64,000 nucleotides of DNA from Paenibacillus bouchesdurhonensis (GTDB lineage: Bacteria; Bacillota; Bacilli; Paenibacillales; Paenibacillaceae): the NCBI RefSeq assembly GCF_900155685.1, contig NZ_LT732547.1, positions 207,648-271,647 of the forward strand. The letters are read 5' to 3'. The first letter of the stretch is position 1; each line of letters begins with the position of its first letter. The notes under the pieces are model-generated. The model saw only the letters and a list, made by a program, of their open reading frames with translations, searched no databases and was not told the DNA's origin. This document shows, piece after piece, positions 42,569-52,261 of the stretch. The position numbers and the translations under genes were made by a program.

Positions 42569-43548
42569 GTAGACAGTAGAAAAAAAACTTCTACTTCTAC
42601 AATGATGGAGTTTTTATGATGTCTAAAAGGAGTCCAATTTCTTTAGAGGTAAAGTTCGTGTCGTAAAGCAATGCCTTCAAAATGAAACAAACCCGAGTCA
42701 TGAGGCGAAACAGTTGGGGATAGATAAAAACTCCATTACAGATTGGGTAAGGAAGTACTTGGAAGGTGGTTATGAAGGATTGAAGGAAGCCAAAGCATGT
42801 AAAGTCTACCCCAAAGATTGCAACTGGCTGCAAACAGGGATGTACTATCCGGTAATCATTCCATACGAGGAGCAACAAAGAAGTATCATATTTCAAGCAA
42901 AAGTGTTTTGACGAATTGGATTTCCAAGTATACTAGTGGGGAAGAAATAAAACCTACTCGTAAAGGAAAAGGACAATCCCCCATGAATAAAGGACGTAAA
43001 ACCACTTTTGAAGAACGCATTGAAATCGCGCAATATACCATCGCAAATGATCTAGATTACCAGAAGTCGATGGATAAATATGGTGTTTCCTATCAACAGG
43101 TGTATGCATGGGTTCGTAAATATAAATCGGGCGGTGAGGCAGCCCTCAAAGACAATCGTGGCCGTAATAAGTCTGTAGAGGAGCTGGATGATCATGAACG
43201 GCTCAAGCTCCGGATTAAAGAGCTCGAAGTCCGAAACGAGTATTTAGAGATGGAGAACGCCTTCGCAAAAAAGTTGGCAGAGATCCGGCGACGAAATACA
43301 CGCTAACCTTAGTTCGGCATGCAGACTTGTATCAAGCTATCCAAGAACTGCACGCCGAGAAAGGCTATGCCATCACGAAGCTGTATAAGCTAGCAGGAGT
43401 CGCCCGATCTGTCTATTATAAATGGCTTAGCACCTAATGAATTCCGACAAGCTGCATAAAAGAAGAAAAAAACTCCGTACAATTTAATTGAACGGAGGGA
43501 ACACTATTTTTGCCTTTTTACATTGTCTACTTGACAGGGGGCACTTCA
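42569..43548 (+). mobile_element. IS150/IS3-family insertion sequence remnant
   Basis: The right end keeps an IS150-like terminal repeat (43521-43548, TGTCTACTTGACAGGGGGC); the left end retains only its inner part (AGTAGACAGT, 42569-42578). The orfA product is broken: an InsJ-like HTH (HEAKQLGIDKNSITDWVRKY) shifts frame near 42820 into a second piece (42818-43306) with two more HTH motifs (FEERIEIAQYTIANDLDYQK) and the coiled region RIKELEVRNEYLEMENAF. The AAAAAAG slippery site for orfA-orfB frameshifting survives at 43268-43274. orfB stops after about 55 codons (KLAGVARSVYYKWLST), so the catalytic DDE domain is gone. Confidence 0.85.
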
Positions 43549-44088
43549 CAAGCCGCTGATCCCGCCGTTTACACCAATAACGACTGAAGACGATGCCTTC
43601 GTAGCTGCCAAGCTCACGAGGGCGGATGAGCTATTCATCGAACCGCCTGAAGCTCTGCCAACCAGTCCGCCAAAAATAGAAATTCCGCGAACTTCACCTT
43701 CTACGGAGCTGCCGGTGATAAGGCTCTAATCCGCCTGACCGATTAAACCTCCGATATAAATCGTACCCTCCACAAAGACATTCTTTAGATGGATATCACT
43801 AAGAGTGGCCTGGTTAACATATCCGAACAACCCAAACCAGGCCCGTTCAACCTTGATATTCATATTTGAGATGGCATAACCGCCGCCGTCATAAGAACCC
43901 TTGAAAGGATTAGGATACTGAGTATTGTTCCTTACGTTAATTTCACCGATTGGTGCCCAGCCCTCCCCTGAACTGTAGGAGGATAAATCGATATCGGCCA
44001 CCTGTTTGAATGAAGCACTCATATAATAACGCACCTCATTCAAAAACTCGGCGGAGCCGACCTGATAAGGTTTTCGATTGCACCTCAC
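43549..44088 (-). pseudogene. Broken GLUG-repeat cell-surface protein gene
   Basis: The minus strand encodes GYAISNMNIKVERAWFGLFG, VFVEGTIYIGGLIGQAD, then a TAG (43726-43728), then continues in the same frame with SLITGSSVEGEVRGISIFGG and LVGRASGGSMN. These are GLUG-type repeats preceded by the ADIDLSSY...WAPIGE stretch usual in Paenibacillus surface proteins. The gene lacks a signal peptide and is cut at the 3' side exactly where the IS right end begins (43548). It has an internal nonsense codon. GTG 44088 is only the edge of the open frame. Confidence 0.75.
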
Positions 44089-44600
44089 TTGCTGAATTTA
44101 TGTTAAAATTTTAGTTAAACTACTGAAATAATTATAACTAAATTATTAAAGCATTTACTAAATATGCAAGGATCGGAAGCACTAGTCAAGAGCCAAGCTG
44201 TAAGGTTGTTTATTGCCTTTTCTTTAAGTTAGAGTCCGTGTTATATAATCATAGAATAGAAGATTACCTGGAAGATTAACTCCGGTGACGAACCCGCTTT
44301 CGGTTTCATCGATTCGAACTTTGTATCCCAATTCACCCACCTTGGAAAACCCTTCCTTTCTTGATTGGCCGGGCTTCTGGATAAAAAAACATGTTCTTCT
44401 TCAAGTGCATGATCTCTTGTTTCATTTCTATATTATCACTTAACTACTCAATTGATAAAAATGCAAGCTATATCCTTAAGGTATAAACGACACTCTGATT
44501 ATATATCAATGTAACAATAGAGGCCAAGAACAGGCACGTAAGGGTCAACCCAATAAATGAGGATCGCAGCCCATGCATGCCTGAACGGCCTATGTTTGTT
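44089..44600. other. Decayed intergenic region
   Basis: 512 bp with no intact gene. On the minus strand about 44233-44385 reads KVGELGYKVRIDETESGFVT, resembling a stretch of DDE transposases, but without the rest of the enzyme. Stops break all frames. The stretch 44089-44230 is AT-rich and featureless. Confidence 0.35.
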
Positions 44601-46592
44601 CTACTGACCCGTAATTGCCTCGAGTAGGTCAGGAAGTAATTCGCCAGCTTTAACGAATAGGGGCAGTCTCTCCAACGGGGCTTCCACGGTCAAGCTTTGT
44701 CCTCCTTCATACTTCCTTCCGGTATATGAATCGACCCAAGTCTCTCCTTGAGGCAAATATACTTCGCGACTTCTGGCCCCTTCCTGCAACACGGGTGCAA
44801 CCAATAGATGAGGACCGAACATATACTGATCGTCGATATCCCAAGCCGAAGCATCTTGAGGAAAGTCATAAAACAAAGGCCGCATTGGAGGCGTTCCGAC
44901 TTCATGGGCTTCTTTCATTAAATCACTAATATAGGGCCGGAGACGTTCACGGATGAACATGAACCTTCTCAAGATCTCATAATTTTCTTCTCCGAAACTC
45001 CAAACTTCGTTGGCAGCACCGCTGGGAAAAATACCTCCTCCGGATGTGCTAAGCGGCATTCCTTGCGGTTGTCTGTCACCATGAATGCGGAATACTGGAC
45101 AGAATGCTCCATACTGAAACCAACGCACCAAACACTCTTGAAATGACGGATTGTCTGGATTTCCGCTATGGAATCCTCCGATGTCCGTGGTCCACCATGG
45201 TATGCCGGCAATCGCCATGTTCAAGCCGGCCTTGACCTGGATTCGCAAAACCTCAAAGTCAGAACCAATGTCGCCCGACCAGACAAGCGCGCCATAACGC
45301 TGACTTCCCGCCCACGCACAGCGAACGAGGTTGATGATGTTGGTTTGTCCCGCTTCTTCCATTCCTTCATAGAAGGCTCGGCTGTATTCTCTGGGATAAA
45401 TATTGCCTACCTGCAAAGCGGATCCCATATGATAACGGTAGATATCGTGATCATATACGCTAAACTCCGGCTCAGCCTCGTCCAACCAGAAGACTCTTAT
45501 CCCTTTGTCATAGTAATTCTCTTTAATTTTCCCCCACAGAAATTGGCGTCCCTGGGGATTTGTCGCATCAAAAACCGCATTTGGGCCAACAAAGTTAAAG
45601 TGGGTTCGAACCCCTCGATCCGATTGGATCAAATACCCTTTCTCCAGCATTTCTTCGTAGTTATCACTATCTTGCTGAACAGTTGGCCAAACCGAAACCA
45701 TCAGTTCTATTCCCATTTCCTTCAATTCTTTTACCATGCCTTCAGGGTCCGGCCAATATTCCGGGTCAAATCTCCAATCACCCTGATGAGGCCAGTGAAA
45801 AAAGTCAACCACAATGACTGAAATCGGCAAATTTCTTCGTTTGTACTCCCTGGCTGTCTCTAGCAATTCTTCCTGCGTCTGATATCTCAATTTGGATTGC
45901 CAAAAACCCATTCCATAGTCAGGCATCATAGGCACTTTTCCGGTGACGGATGCATAGGTCTCTTCAATTTCTGCAGGCGAATCCCCGGCCGTAATCCAAT
46001 AATCCATCTGCTTGGTTGAAGGCACGGACCACTCCGTAACATTAAGGCTAAAGTTCACTCGTCCGATGGCGGGGTTGTTCCACAAGAAACCATAACCCAA
46101 GCTGGACATTACAAAAGGGACGCTGATTTGGCTGTTCCGATGAGTCATTTCCAACGTACAACCTTTCAAATTCATAAAATCATGTTGGTATTGCCCCATA
46201 CCAAACAGCTTTTCCTTCGGATCAGAGTTGAATCTAACAGTCAATCGATAATCGCTGTTACCCGGGTGAGGAATTAATTCTCTTCCACCGTATTTGAGCT
46301 GGTAAGTATTCTCGGTTTCTTGTAGCAGCATTTCGCCTTTTTGATTATAGATTGCAATCTGTCCCGTCCGTTGAATCACCGCTTTGATCTTTCCATTGAC
46401 GATCGTAGCCGTGCTCTCTTCGATTGTGATTTCGGTCTGACCCTCATTCACCGGCAACAGCGCCCAGTCTTCATTATTCATTTGGGGAATGCGGGAGGCA
46501 CGAATACGCAGAGCATTATTCCCCCAAGGTTCTATCCAAAGTTGTTCTGAATCATATTCCCTGATCAATCGATTACCATCTATTCTAAACAT
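44601..46592 (-). CDS. Glycoside hydrolase family 31 (alpha-xylosidase/alpha-glucosidase type)
   Basis: 663 residues. An N-terminal beta-sandwich (GMGQYQHDFMNLKG) precedes the TIM barrel with YGMGFWQSKLRYQTQEELLE, VVDFFHWPHQGDWRFDPEYW, the nucleophile motif WLDEAEPE (Asp near 371) and the acid/base motif WSGDIGSDF (Asp near 441). A C-terminal beta domain follows (MFGPHLLVAPVL, VYLPQGETWVDSYTGRKYEG). It hydrolyses alpha-linked glycosides with retention; the HWPHQG loop is more like alpha-xylosidases. There is no signal peptide, so it acts in the cytoplasm on sugars imported by the adjacent ABC transporter. It is last in the operon, 39 nt after the permease. Confidence 0.92.
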   Translation of the reverse strand: MFRIDGNRLIREYDSEQLWIEPWGNNALRIRASRIPQMNNEDWALLPVNEGQTEITIEESTATIVNGKIKAVIQRTGQIAIYNQKGEMLLQETENTYQLKYGGRELIPHPGNSDYRLTVRFNSDPKEKLFGMGQYQHDFMNLKGCTLEMTHRNSQISVPFVMSSLGYGFLWNNPAIGRVNFSLNVTEWSVPSTKQMDYWITAGDSPAEIEETYASVTGKVPMMPDYGMGFWQSKLRYQTQEELLETAREYKRRNLPISVIVVDFFHWPHQGDWRFDPEYWPDPEGMVKELKEMGIELMVSVWPTVQQDSDNYEEMLEKGYLIQSDRGVRTHFNFVGPNAVFDATNPQGRQFLWGKIKENYYDKGIRVFWLDEAEPEFSVYDHDIYRYHMGSALQVGNIYPREYSRAFYEGMEEAGQTNIINLVRCAWAGSQRYGALVWSGDIGSDFEVLRIQVKAGLNMAIAGIPWWTTDIGGFHSGNPDNPSFQECLVRWFQYGAFCPVFRIHGDRQPQGMPLSTSGGGIFPSGAANEVWSFGEENYEILRRFMFIRERLRPYISDLMKEAHEVGTPPMRPLFYDFPQDASAWDIDDQYMFGPHLLVAPVLQEGARSREVYLPQGETWVDSYTGRKYEGGQSLTVEAPLERLPLFVKAGELLPDLLEAITGQ

Positions 46593-46631
46593 TCTCTCTC
46601 TCCATTCTTCTATCGAATTTGTCTAGTACAT

Positions 46632-47456
46632 TTATTTTACAGCGCCTTCCGAGATGCCTTGTACGATATATTTCTGAAGAAACATATAGAAGATTATAAT
46701 CGGAATTATTGCAATGACTAATCCGGCAAGGGCCAAATGCCATTGTTTTGTGTATTCCCCAAAAAAGTAAAACATCTTTAACGGGATCGTGTATAATCCT
46801 TCTTTATTAATGACAATGGAAGGCAACAAATAATCATTCCAGAACCACATTACATTGATAACAATCACTGTCACGGTTGTAGGTCTGAGTAAAGGTAAAA
46901 TAATGTGCATATAAATTTGGAATCGGTTGGAACCGTCTATTAACGATGCTTCATCCAGTTCTTTCGGCAAACCTCGCAACGCACCAAAATAGAGGAATAT
47001 CGACATACTTGATGCAAGTCCCAAGTACATGATCATTAATCCTACGCGATTCAGCATATCCAAGGAACCAAAAACCGAAACAAGCGGGATCATAATAGCC
47101 TGAAACGGCACTAACATTAATAGAGCATAAACAAAGTAGATTATCGAGCTTATTTTTCCTGGACGTCTTGAAAGAGCATATGCAGCCATGGAAGTACAAA
47201 CACAGATAATTAGTACACTGCCACAGGCAATAATCAAACTGTTCGCAAAACTCTTATAAAAATCCAAGGCGAGAAAAGCGTCTTTATAATTAGCCAATGT
47301 CGGATTAGATGGAAAGCCCAATTTGTTAGTAAAAATCTCAGCTTTTGTTTTGAATGAATTTGTAATTACAAGATATAATGGATAACACCAAAAAAGGGAC
47401 ATTACAATACCCAGTAATATATTGATCGTTTTTGAGATCTGTTTATGTCTACTCAT
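46632..47456 (-). CDS. Carbohydrate ABC permease (MalG/CUT1 type)
   Basis: 274 residues, six membrane segments (ILLGIVMSLFWCYPLYLVIT first). The EAA loop reads LPKELDEASLIDGSNRFQIY. The C-terminal QKYIVQGISEGAVKG-like ending is typical. It overlaps the upstream permease stop by 4 nt, showing translational coupling. It pairs with that gene to form the channel. Confidence 0.94.
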   Translation of the reverse strand: MSRHKQISKTINILLGIVMSLFWCYPLYLVITNSFKTKAEIFTNKLGFPSNPTLANYKDAFLALDFYKSFANSLIIACGSVLIICVCTSMAAYALSRRPGKISSIIYFVYALLMLVPFQAIMIPLVSVFGSLDMLNRVGLMIMYLGLASSMSIFLYFGALRGLPKELDEASLIDGSNRFQIYMHIILPLLRPTTVTVIVINVMWFWNDYLLPSIVINKEGLYTIPLKMFYFFGEYTKQWHLALAGLVIAIIPIIIFYMFLQKYIVQGISEGAVK

Positions 47457-48316
47457 AAATCAACCTCTCGTTTCCTGGTAAAATAAAGCTGTACCAGCGT
47501 AATGACGGTAATGATGAGCATAAATATCATGGCTTTAGCTTGTGCAAACCCCATATCCATGACTTGAAAGGCCGTGTCGTAAATATTCATTGTGGCCATC
47601 TCCGTGGATTTGAAGGGACCTCCTTTTGTAAGTGCCATATTTTGATCGTAAATTTTGAATGTATTGGATATGGTCAGAAACAAACTGATGGTAAACACGG
47701 GCGCCAGCAATGGAAATTTAACTCTCCAAAAAGTTTGCCATGCACTTGCTCCGTCAATCACCGATGCCTCTATCACTTCACCGGGAATATTCATTAAAAA
47801 GGAAATATAAATGATCATGATATAACCGCTCATTTGCCAAATGAGCAAAATAATCAATCCCCAAAAACCGGTCACAGTCGTGGACAGCCATCCTTGAAAG
47901 AAGGTAAATCCCGTGAACTGGTATAACCCTTCAAAACCTTTCAAAAAAATAAATTGCCATATAAATCCAAGTATGATACCCCCGATGAGGTTCGGCATAA
48001 AAAAGATGGTTCGAAACACGGTGCTGAATTTGCCCATTTTTTGTGTAACCAACAGCGCCAAAGCCAGACCCATCAAATTTATGCAAAAGACGGCAACCAA
48101 AGAAACTGAGCCGGTAAACCACAAACTGTGTAAAAACTGATCATCTTGAAAGGAATTATAATAATTATCGAGACCCACGAACTCAAGCACTTGAAATCCA
48201 TTGTATTTCGTTAAAGAATAATAAATTCCTTTCATAAATGGAATGATAATTACCAATAACAATGCTAGCAAGCTAGGTGACATAAAAAGCCAATAAGTTG
48301 ATCGTCTCATCTTCAT
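47453..48316 (-). CDS. Carbohydrate ABC permease (MalF/UgpA type)
   Basis: 287 residues with six membrane segments (WLFMSPSLLALLLVIIIPFM first) and the EAA loop IPGEVIEASVIDGASAWQTF. It is followed immediately by its MalG-type partner. Transported sugar unknown, presumably a xyloside or glucoside given the GH31 neighbour. No ATPase gene is present, as usual for CUT1 systems that share MsmX. Confidence 0.94.
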   Translation of the reverse strand: MKMRRSTYWLFMSPSLLALLLVIIIPFMKGIYYSLTKYNGFQVLEFVGLDNYYNSFQDDQFLHSLWFTGSVSLVAVFCINLMGLALALLVTQKMGKFSTVFRTIFFMPNLIGGIILGFIWQFIFLKGFEGLYQFTGFTFFQGWLSTTVTGFWGLIILLIWQMSGYIMIIYISFLMNIPGEVIEASVIDGASAWQTFWRVKFPLLAPVFTISLFLTISNTFKIYDQNMALTKGGPFKSTEMATMNIYDTAFQVMDMGFAQAKAMIFMLIITVITLVQLYFTRKREVDL

Positions 48317-48345
48317 TATGACACACCCTTAATCCATTCAGTTGG

Positions 48346-48386
48346 AAATTGGCGCCACTGATGATGTGGGAAAATGGCGCCAATTT
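48346..48386 (-). terminator. Stem-loop between binding-protein and permease genes
   Basis: A perfect 12-bp stem (AAATTGGCGCCA at 48346-48357 with TGGCGCCAATTT at 48375-48386) in the 81-bp gap. It has no long T run on the minus strand, so it is better read as a partial terminator or mRNA stabiliser giving more binding protein than permease. Confidence 0.65.
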
Positions 48387-48397
48387 ATTGTGCAAGG

Positions 48398-49696
48398 TTA
48401 CCTACTGCTCAACTTTGTAAAATCGTTTTTGGTTATTTCTATAAATTGATCCCAAGTAATGTTTCCTGCTAAATATTTTTGAAATTCGCCATGCATATTG
48501 GAATAAAAACCATCCGGATATTGATTGAACACCCATACTCTCGTTTTGCCTGCTTCAAGCATTTGATAGATTTCTTTGGATACAGGATCCTCGATACCTT
48601 CAATGTTATAACCTTTATGCGCCGGAATGTATTTAAAGCTCGATAGAATTTGTTCTTTCCCAAAATCGGAAGTATACATCCAATCCAAGAACTTTTTGGA
48701 CGCCTCCACCGTCTGTTCGTCCTTTTGTTTGTTTACAAACCAAAACCAAGACGGTCCTGCGCTGATGTACCCCTCCGAATCACTGTCCACAAAGAAGGGT
48801 AAAATCCCCAATTTTTCTTTTGAGAAAGTCGGGTCAATGCTGTCAAGCGTCGGTACAATCCAATTCCCTTGGCTTAAAATGGCGACTTTATTGTTTGCGA
48901 ATAATTCCTCAACCGCTGTACTATAGTCGAGTGATACAATAGGCTGGACATTGTATTGATTAATCAAATCCGTATATTCCTTCATTCGATCTCCGTATTT
49001 CCAATTCAGTTGGTCGGCTTCGTAGGTAACGTTCAAGTCATTGTCAAATTCCGGAGCCGTGAAGTGATTGGAATACTGGCTTGCAAATCCGCCGTCATCG
49101 CCGACAAAAGCAAACACAGCATTCAGACCAAGCGACTCTTTTTGGCTGTCTATCTTTTTCACCGCTTCAACAAATTTGTCATAAGTTGTTACAGTTTCTG
49201 GATCTACGCCGGCAGCCTGAAAGATCTCTTTATTAATCATCCAACCGAAACCCTCAATATTTAATGGTATACCGTACGGAGCTCCATCGATCATGGCTCC
49301 TTGCAAAGTTCCATCGATCGCCTGCTTGGCAGATTCCATGTCGGATACATCCAATAAGTAGTCTTTATAGTTAACTGCAATTGCACGACCGGGTAAAATA
49401 AACAATGCCGGCTCCTCTTTAGATGCGAATTTGGCTGCCAAAGCGGACATGCCGTTTTGTCCCGCGCCTACCGTTGTTAAGACGATGTCTATATTTTTGT
49501 TTTCGCTTTCAAATTGCTCTATCAAAGCCTCCATTTGAGCTTTCGTTTCGGCTTTTGGGTTAAATATTTCGACAACGGTTTTTTTTCCGTTATCACTACC
49601 CTCTGATTGAATCTGATCCTTGTTATTATTCAATGAACATCCGGCTAACACAACAACGACTAACAATGCGATCACAGAAACTTTTCCTAATTTCAT
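48398..49696 (-). CDS. Sugar ABC transporter solute-binding lipoprotein
   Basis: 432 residues. Lipobox LAGC (VVVVLAGCSLNNN), then the type 1 family: VEIFNPKAETKAQMEALIEQ, FESENKNIDIV, PYGIPLNIEGFGWMINKEIF, LFANNKVAILSQGNWIVPTL, GPSWFWFVNKQKDEQTVEAS. It captures the sugar for the two permeases downstream. First gene of the operon; AGGAGGAATG precedes the ATG. It is divergent from the cupin-AraC gene at 49897, sharing a 200-bp regulatory region. Confidence 0.95.
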   Translation of the reverse strand: MKLGKVSVIALLVVVVLAGCSLNNNKDQIQSEGSDNGKKTVVEIFNPKAETKAQMEALIEQFESENKNIDIVLTTVGAGQNGMSALAAKFASKEEPALFILPGRAIAVNYKDYLLDVSDMESAKQAIDGTLQGAMIDGAPYGIPLNIEGFGWMINKEIFQAAGVDPETVTTYDKFVEAVKKIDSQKESLGLNAVFAFVGDDGGFASQYSNHFTAPEFDNDLNVTYEADQLNWKYGDRMKEYTDLINQYNVQPIVSLDYSTAVEELFANNKVAILSQGNWIVPTLDSIDPTFSKEKLGILPFFVDSDSEGYISAGPSWFWFVNKQKDEQTVEASKKFLDWMYTSDFGKEQILSSFKYIPAHKGYNIEGIEDPVSKEIYQMLEAGKTRVWVFNQYPDGFYSNMHGEFQKYLAGNITWDQFIEITKNDFTKLSSR

Positions 49697-49896
49697 AGAT
49701 GACCATTCCTCCTCAAGCCTTTTTTAGTGAGTAATCATACTTAATCGAGAAGTTCGCATTTGATTTACCTCCCTGATTGGTCTACACTTTAATCATAATG
49801 GTACTTTTTTATTGTTACTTTAATTATTTTTCTAAGAAACTACACTATATTGATGTTTATACTTGGATCTTTTGCATGGGGGAGTGAGGACTTTTG

Positions 49897-50790
49897 ATGG
49901 AAGAACAGATTTATGTCTATCGAGATTGGAAGGAAAAGCATAATCATGGTACGCCTTTATTGCCTGTCTCGCTTCATCACACTAGCGTCCCTTCCAATAA
50001 GGAAACTATCCTCTATACACATTGGCATCCGGAATGCGAGTTTTTGATTGTGTTGGAAGGTAAGGCTGTTTTCACTATTGAAGACAAAAAATACCACCTG
50101 AAAAAATCAGATGGTCTCTTTATTCCCCCCAAGTGTCTGCATTCTGCCACACATTTGGACTACTCGGAATGTAAATTCTTTGCCGTTGTATTCGATCACG
50201 AATTTTTAATCAGCAGTAATAACACGTTCTTGTTCAATAAATACATAAATCCAATTATTGTAAGCGGAAGCGCATACTCCCTTCACTTTTCCTGTGAAAA
50301 TTCATGGCAAAAAGATGTTCATGATTTGATCAAGGCCATTGGTTTCCATTTTGATCACACCATGGAGACCACTGCGCTCTCCATAAAAGGTAAACTGCTT
50401 GAATGCTGGCAAATTATGTATAATCATCACTTTGTCTCAATTAATAACAATTCAGCCCAGAAGAAAAAGCAAGAACGCCTAAAGTCCGTTTTTGATTATA
50501 TAAATGAGCATTATCGGTTTGACATTTCGCTTGCTGATCTTTCCAAACTCCTTTCCATTAGTGAGGGTCAATTTTGCAAAATATTTAAAGATGTGACAGG
50601 CCATACTCCTTTTCATTACATTACGAGATTACGAATTTTGAAAAGTTGTGAGCTCTTGCTTTCTACAGATAAAAAGATTACGGAAATTGCTGATCTTACC
50701 GGATTCAATAATATTAGTTACTTCAATCGAACTTTTAAAGAGTTTATGAATTGCAGTCCGAATTCTTACCGAAAAAGATCCAAATCTTAA
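49897..50790 (+). CDS. Cupin-AraC family transcriptional regulator
   Basis: 297 residues. An N-terminal cupin sensor (HWHPECEFLIVLEGKAVFTI, DGLFIPPKCLHSATH) and a C-terminal double HTH (ISLADLSKLLSISEGQFCKI, ITEIADLTGFNNISYFNRTF, NCSPNSYRKR). The ATG at 49897 is preferred to the TTG one codon earlier; GGAGTGAGGA lies upstream. Divergent to the binding-protein gene, it probably activates the sugar cluster when its ligand binds the cupin pocket. Confidence 0.93.
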   Translation: MEEQIYVYRDWKEKHNHGTPLLPVSLHHTSVPSNKETILYTHWHPECEFLIVLEGKAVFTIEDKKYHLKKSDGLFIPPKCLHSATHLDYSECKFFAVVFDHEFLISSNNTFLFNKYINPIIVSGSAYSLHFSCENSWQKDVHDLIKAIGFHFDHTMETTALSIKGKLLECWQIMYNHHFVSINNNSAQKKKQERLKSVFDYINEHYRFDISLADLSKLLSISEGQFCKIFKDVTGHTPFHYITRLRILKSCELLLSTDKKITEIADLTGFNNISYFNRTFKEFMNCSPNSYRKRSKS

Positions 50791-50812
50791 TGCAGGCGCT
50801 TACGATATCCAA

Positions 50813-50853
50813 AAAAGGCAGTACAGCGTGTTCCCACGCCGTACCGCCTTTTA
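50813..50853. terminator. Bidirectional terminator
   Basis: An 18-bp near-perfect stem built around AGGCAGTACAGCGTG and CACGCCGTACCGCCT, with a T run on the plus side and an A run (Ts on minus) on the other. It serves the AraC gene and the opposing exporter remnant. Confidence 0.85.
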
Positions 50854-50863
50854 TTTCTCTCAA

Positions 50864-51169
50864 TTATGCTTCTACACCAGCCGATCCTTTGCTCGCTTTC
50901 CCTTCCTGCGGTACGGCAGGAGCCGCCTGATTCGACGTGCGGTGCGGAAGTTCCTTCAGGAAGAAGACCAGGACAAATGCAACGCCAAGCACAAGCGTAG
51001 CAGTCAGGAACACGACGGACAGCGTATCACCGAGCACGGAGCGAAAGCCCGCGATCATCTGCGCGAACAGAGGCTGCACATCTGTAGGCAAGCCCGCCTG
51101 AGTTTGTTCAATCAATGGCTTATTCATCAGCGTCTGCGGATTTGCGAAGCCCATCATTTGCTTAGCCAT
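50864..51169 (-). pseudogene. C-terminal remnant of a DHA2-type MFS exporter
   Basis: About 101 codons read QPLFAQMIAGFRSVLGDTLS, VVFLTATLVLGVAFVLVFFL, then KELPHRTSNQA. This is the last membrane segment and tail of EmrB/QacA-like transporters, whose full proteins are near 500 residues. The remaining N-terminal 400 residues are missing. A complete relative lies at 52358. It probably reflects a deletion in a duplicated exporter. Confidence 0.75.
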
Positions 51170-51205
51170 TTCCCTAGCCGCACAACTTCAGGCGTCTATA
51201 TAAAC

Positions 51206-51259
51206 AATACCGTCCAATAAGGCAACTGATGCCGATGCTGGCGGTATGATTTTTGTTTC
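51206..51259. repeat. Third, weaker copy of the ATACCGTCCAA hairpin motif
   Basis: AATACCGTCCAA at 51206-51217 is followed by GGCGGTATGATTTTT near 51240. It shares the arms of the two terminators at 40357 and 40952 but pairs less well. It may act as a terminator remnant in front of the exporter relic. Confidence 0.45.
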
Positions 51260-51320
51260 CCCTCGATTCCACGATGAAAGCCCAGTTCCGATAAGGATTG
51301 GGCTTTTTCCTGCAGTTCAT

Positions 51321-52196
51321 CTATTGCTTCATATATCTCCAGATCATGGTCATAATATCTTTAGCCTGGTCATAGCCCTCCAAGCTCTTAAAGGCATCCA
51401 CATATGGCTTTAGCAGGGCGTTGACCACCGATTCTCGTAGAGGCTGCTGTTCGATTTCATAGCGCAGCGCTGCTGTGAGATCCGCCTGCGGCTTGGTGAA
51501 TCTAAGCTGACGCGCGGAATCGTCCAAGGCTTGGAGAATATCCTCCTGCTTGACCTCCTCTTGCGTCACTGAGTTTTTTGCCACAAACAGCTTCTCGTCG
51601 TCAATGACGGAGGTATTCTTCTCGACCAGGCAATCGATTATATAGCTCATGTAGTGCAGCAATACCGTACGAGCGACATGCTTGGGCTCGATATTGGACT
51701 GGTTGATCGATTTGGCTGTAAACAGCAGATGCTGTTGAATTCCCATAAAAATAACAGCTGCTTCAAAGGCATGCTGGCGTAATTTCTCGCCGAACACGTC
51801 GACCAGGCGGCCTGCAAGCCATTCGATTTCGAAGAGGCGGTGCTGCATCACGTATTGCTTCATTTCTTTATCGCGAGAATGCAGAATTTCTTCGAACAAG
51901 GCGGACAAGCCGTACTTTTGACTGCTCTTCGCAATCATCGAGATTTGTTCGATTAAGACATCAGGGTCGCTGGGATCCTTGCCGATCTGCAGCTCGCTTC
52001 TATTCATATGCGCTTCATACCGGAGCTGCTCCAGCACGGCACTGACGCATTCATTCTTCGAGGCGAAGTAATTGTAGAACGTTCCTTTTGAAATGCCTGC
52101 CCGCTCAATAATATCTTGAATAGAGGTGGGCATGATTCCTTTCTCAATAAATAAGGCAAAGGCATGGTTGACCACTTGGATTTTACGTCGATTCAT
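51321..52196 (-). CDS. TetR/AcrR-family transcriptional regulator
   Basis: 291 residues, long for the family. HTH at the N-terminus: FALFIEKGIMPTSIQDIIER, AGISKGTFYNYFASKNEC. The ATG at 52196 is chosen since GGAGGA sits 4 bases upstream; an in-frame start at 52226 would be poorly placed. It is divergent from the DHA2 exporter and probably represses it from the operators at 52262-52313. The extra C-terminal helices may form a larger drug-binding pocket. Confidence 0.92.
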   Translation of the reverse strand: MNRRKIQVVNHAFALFIEKGIMPTSIQDIIERAGISKGTFYNYFASKNECVSAVLEQLRYEAHMNRSELQIGKDPSDPDVLIEQISMIAKSSQKYGLSALFEEILHSRDKEMKQYVMQHRLFEIEWLAGRLVDVFGEKLRQHAFEAAVIFMGIQQHLLFTAKSINQSNIEPKHVARTVLLHYMSYIIDCLVEKNTSVIDDEKLFVAKNSVTQEEVKQEDILQALDDSARQLRFTKPQADLTAALRYEIEQQPLRESVVNALLKPYVDAFKSLEGYDQAKDIMTMIWRYMKQ

Positions 52197-52261
52197 GAGT
52201 TCCTCCGTACAATCTAATACCAACAAGTATATCTACGATGATTGGAAAACACAATGCATAT

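Noticed and set aside
42597-42896. Minus-strand gene opposite the IS remnant
   Set aside because: The plus strand carries transposase motifs; the minus frame has none.
50828-51220. Plus-strand gene over the exporter remnant
   Set aside because: Its product is Arg/Cys-rich with no family resemblance, and the minus strand clearly reads as the end of an MFS protein.
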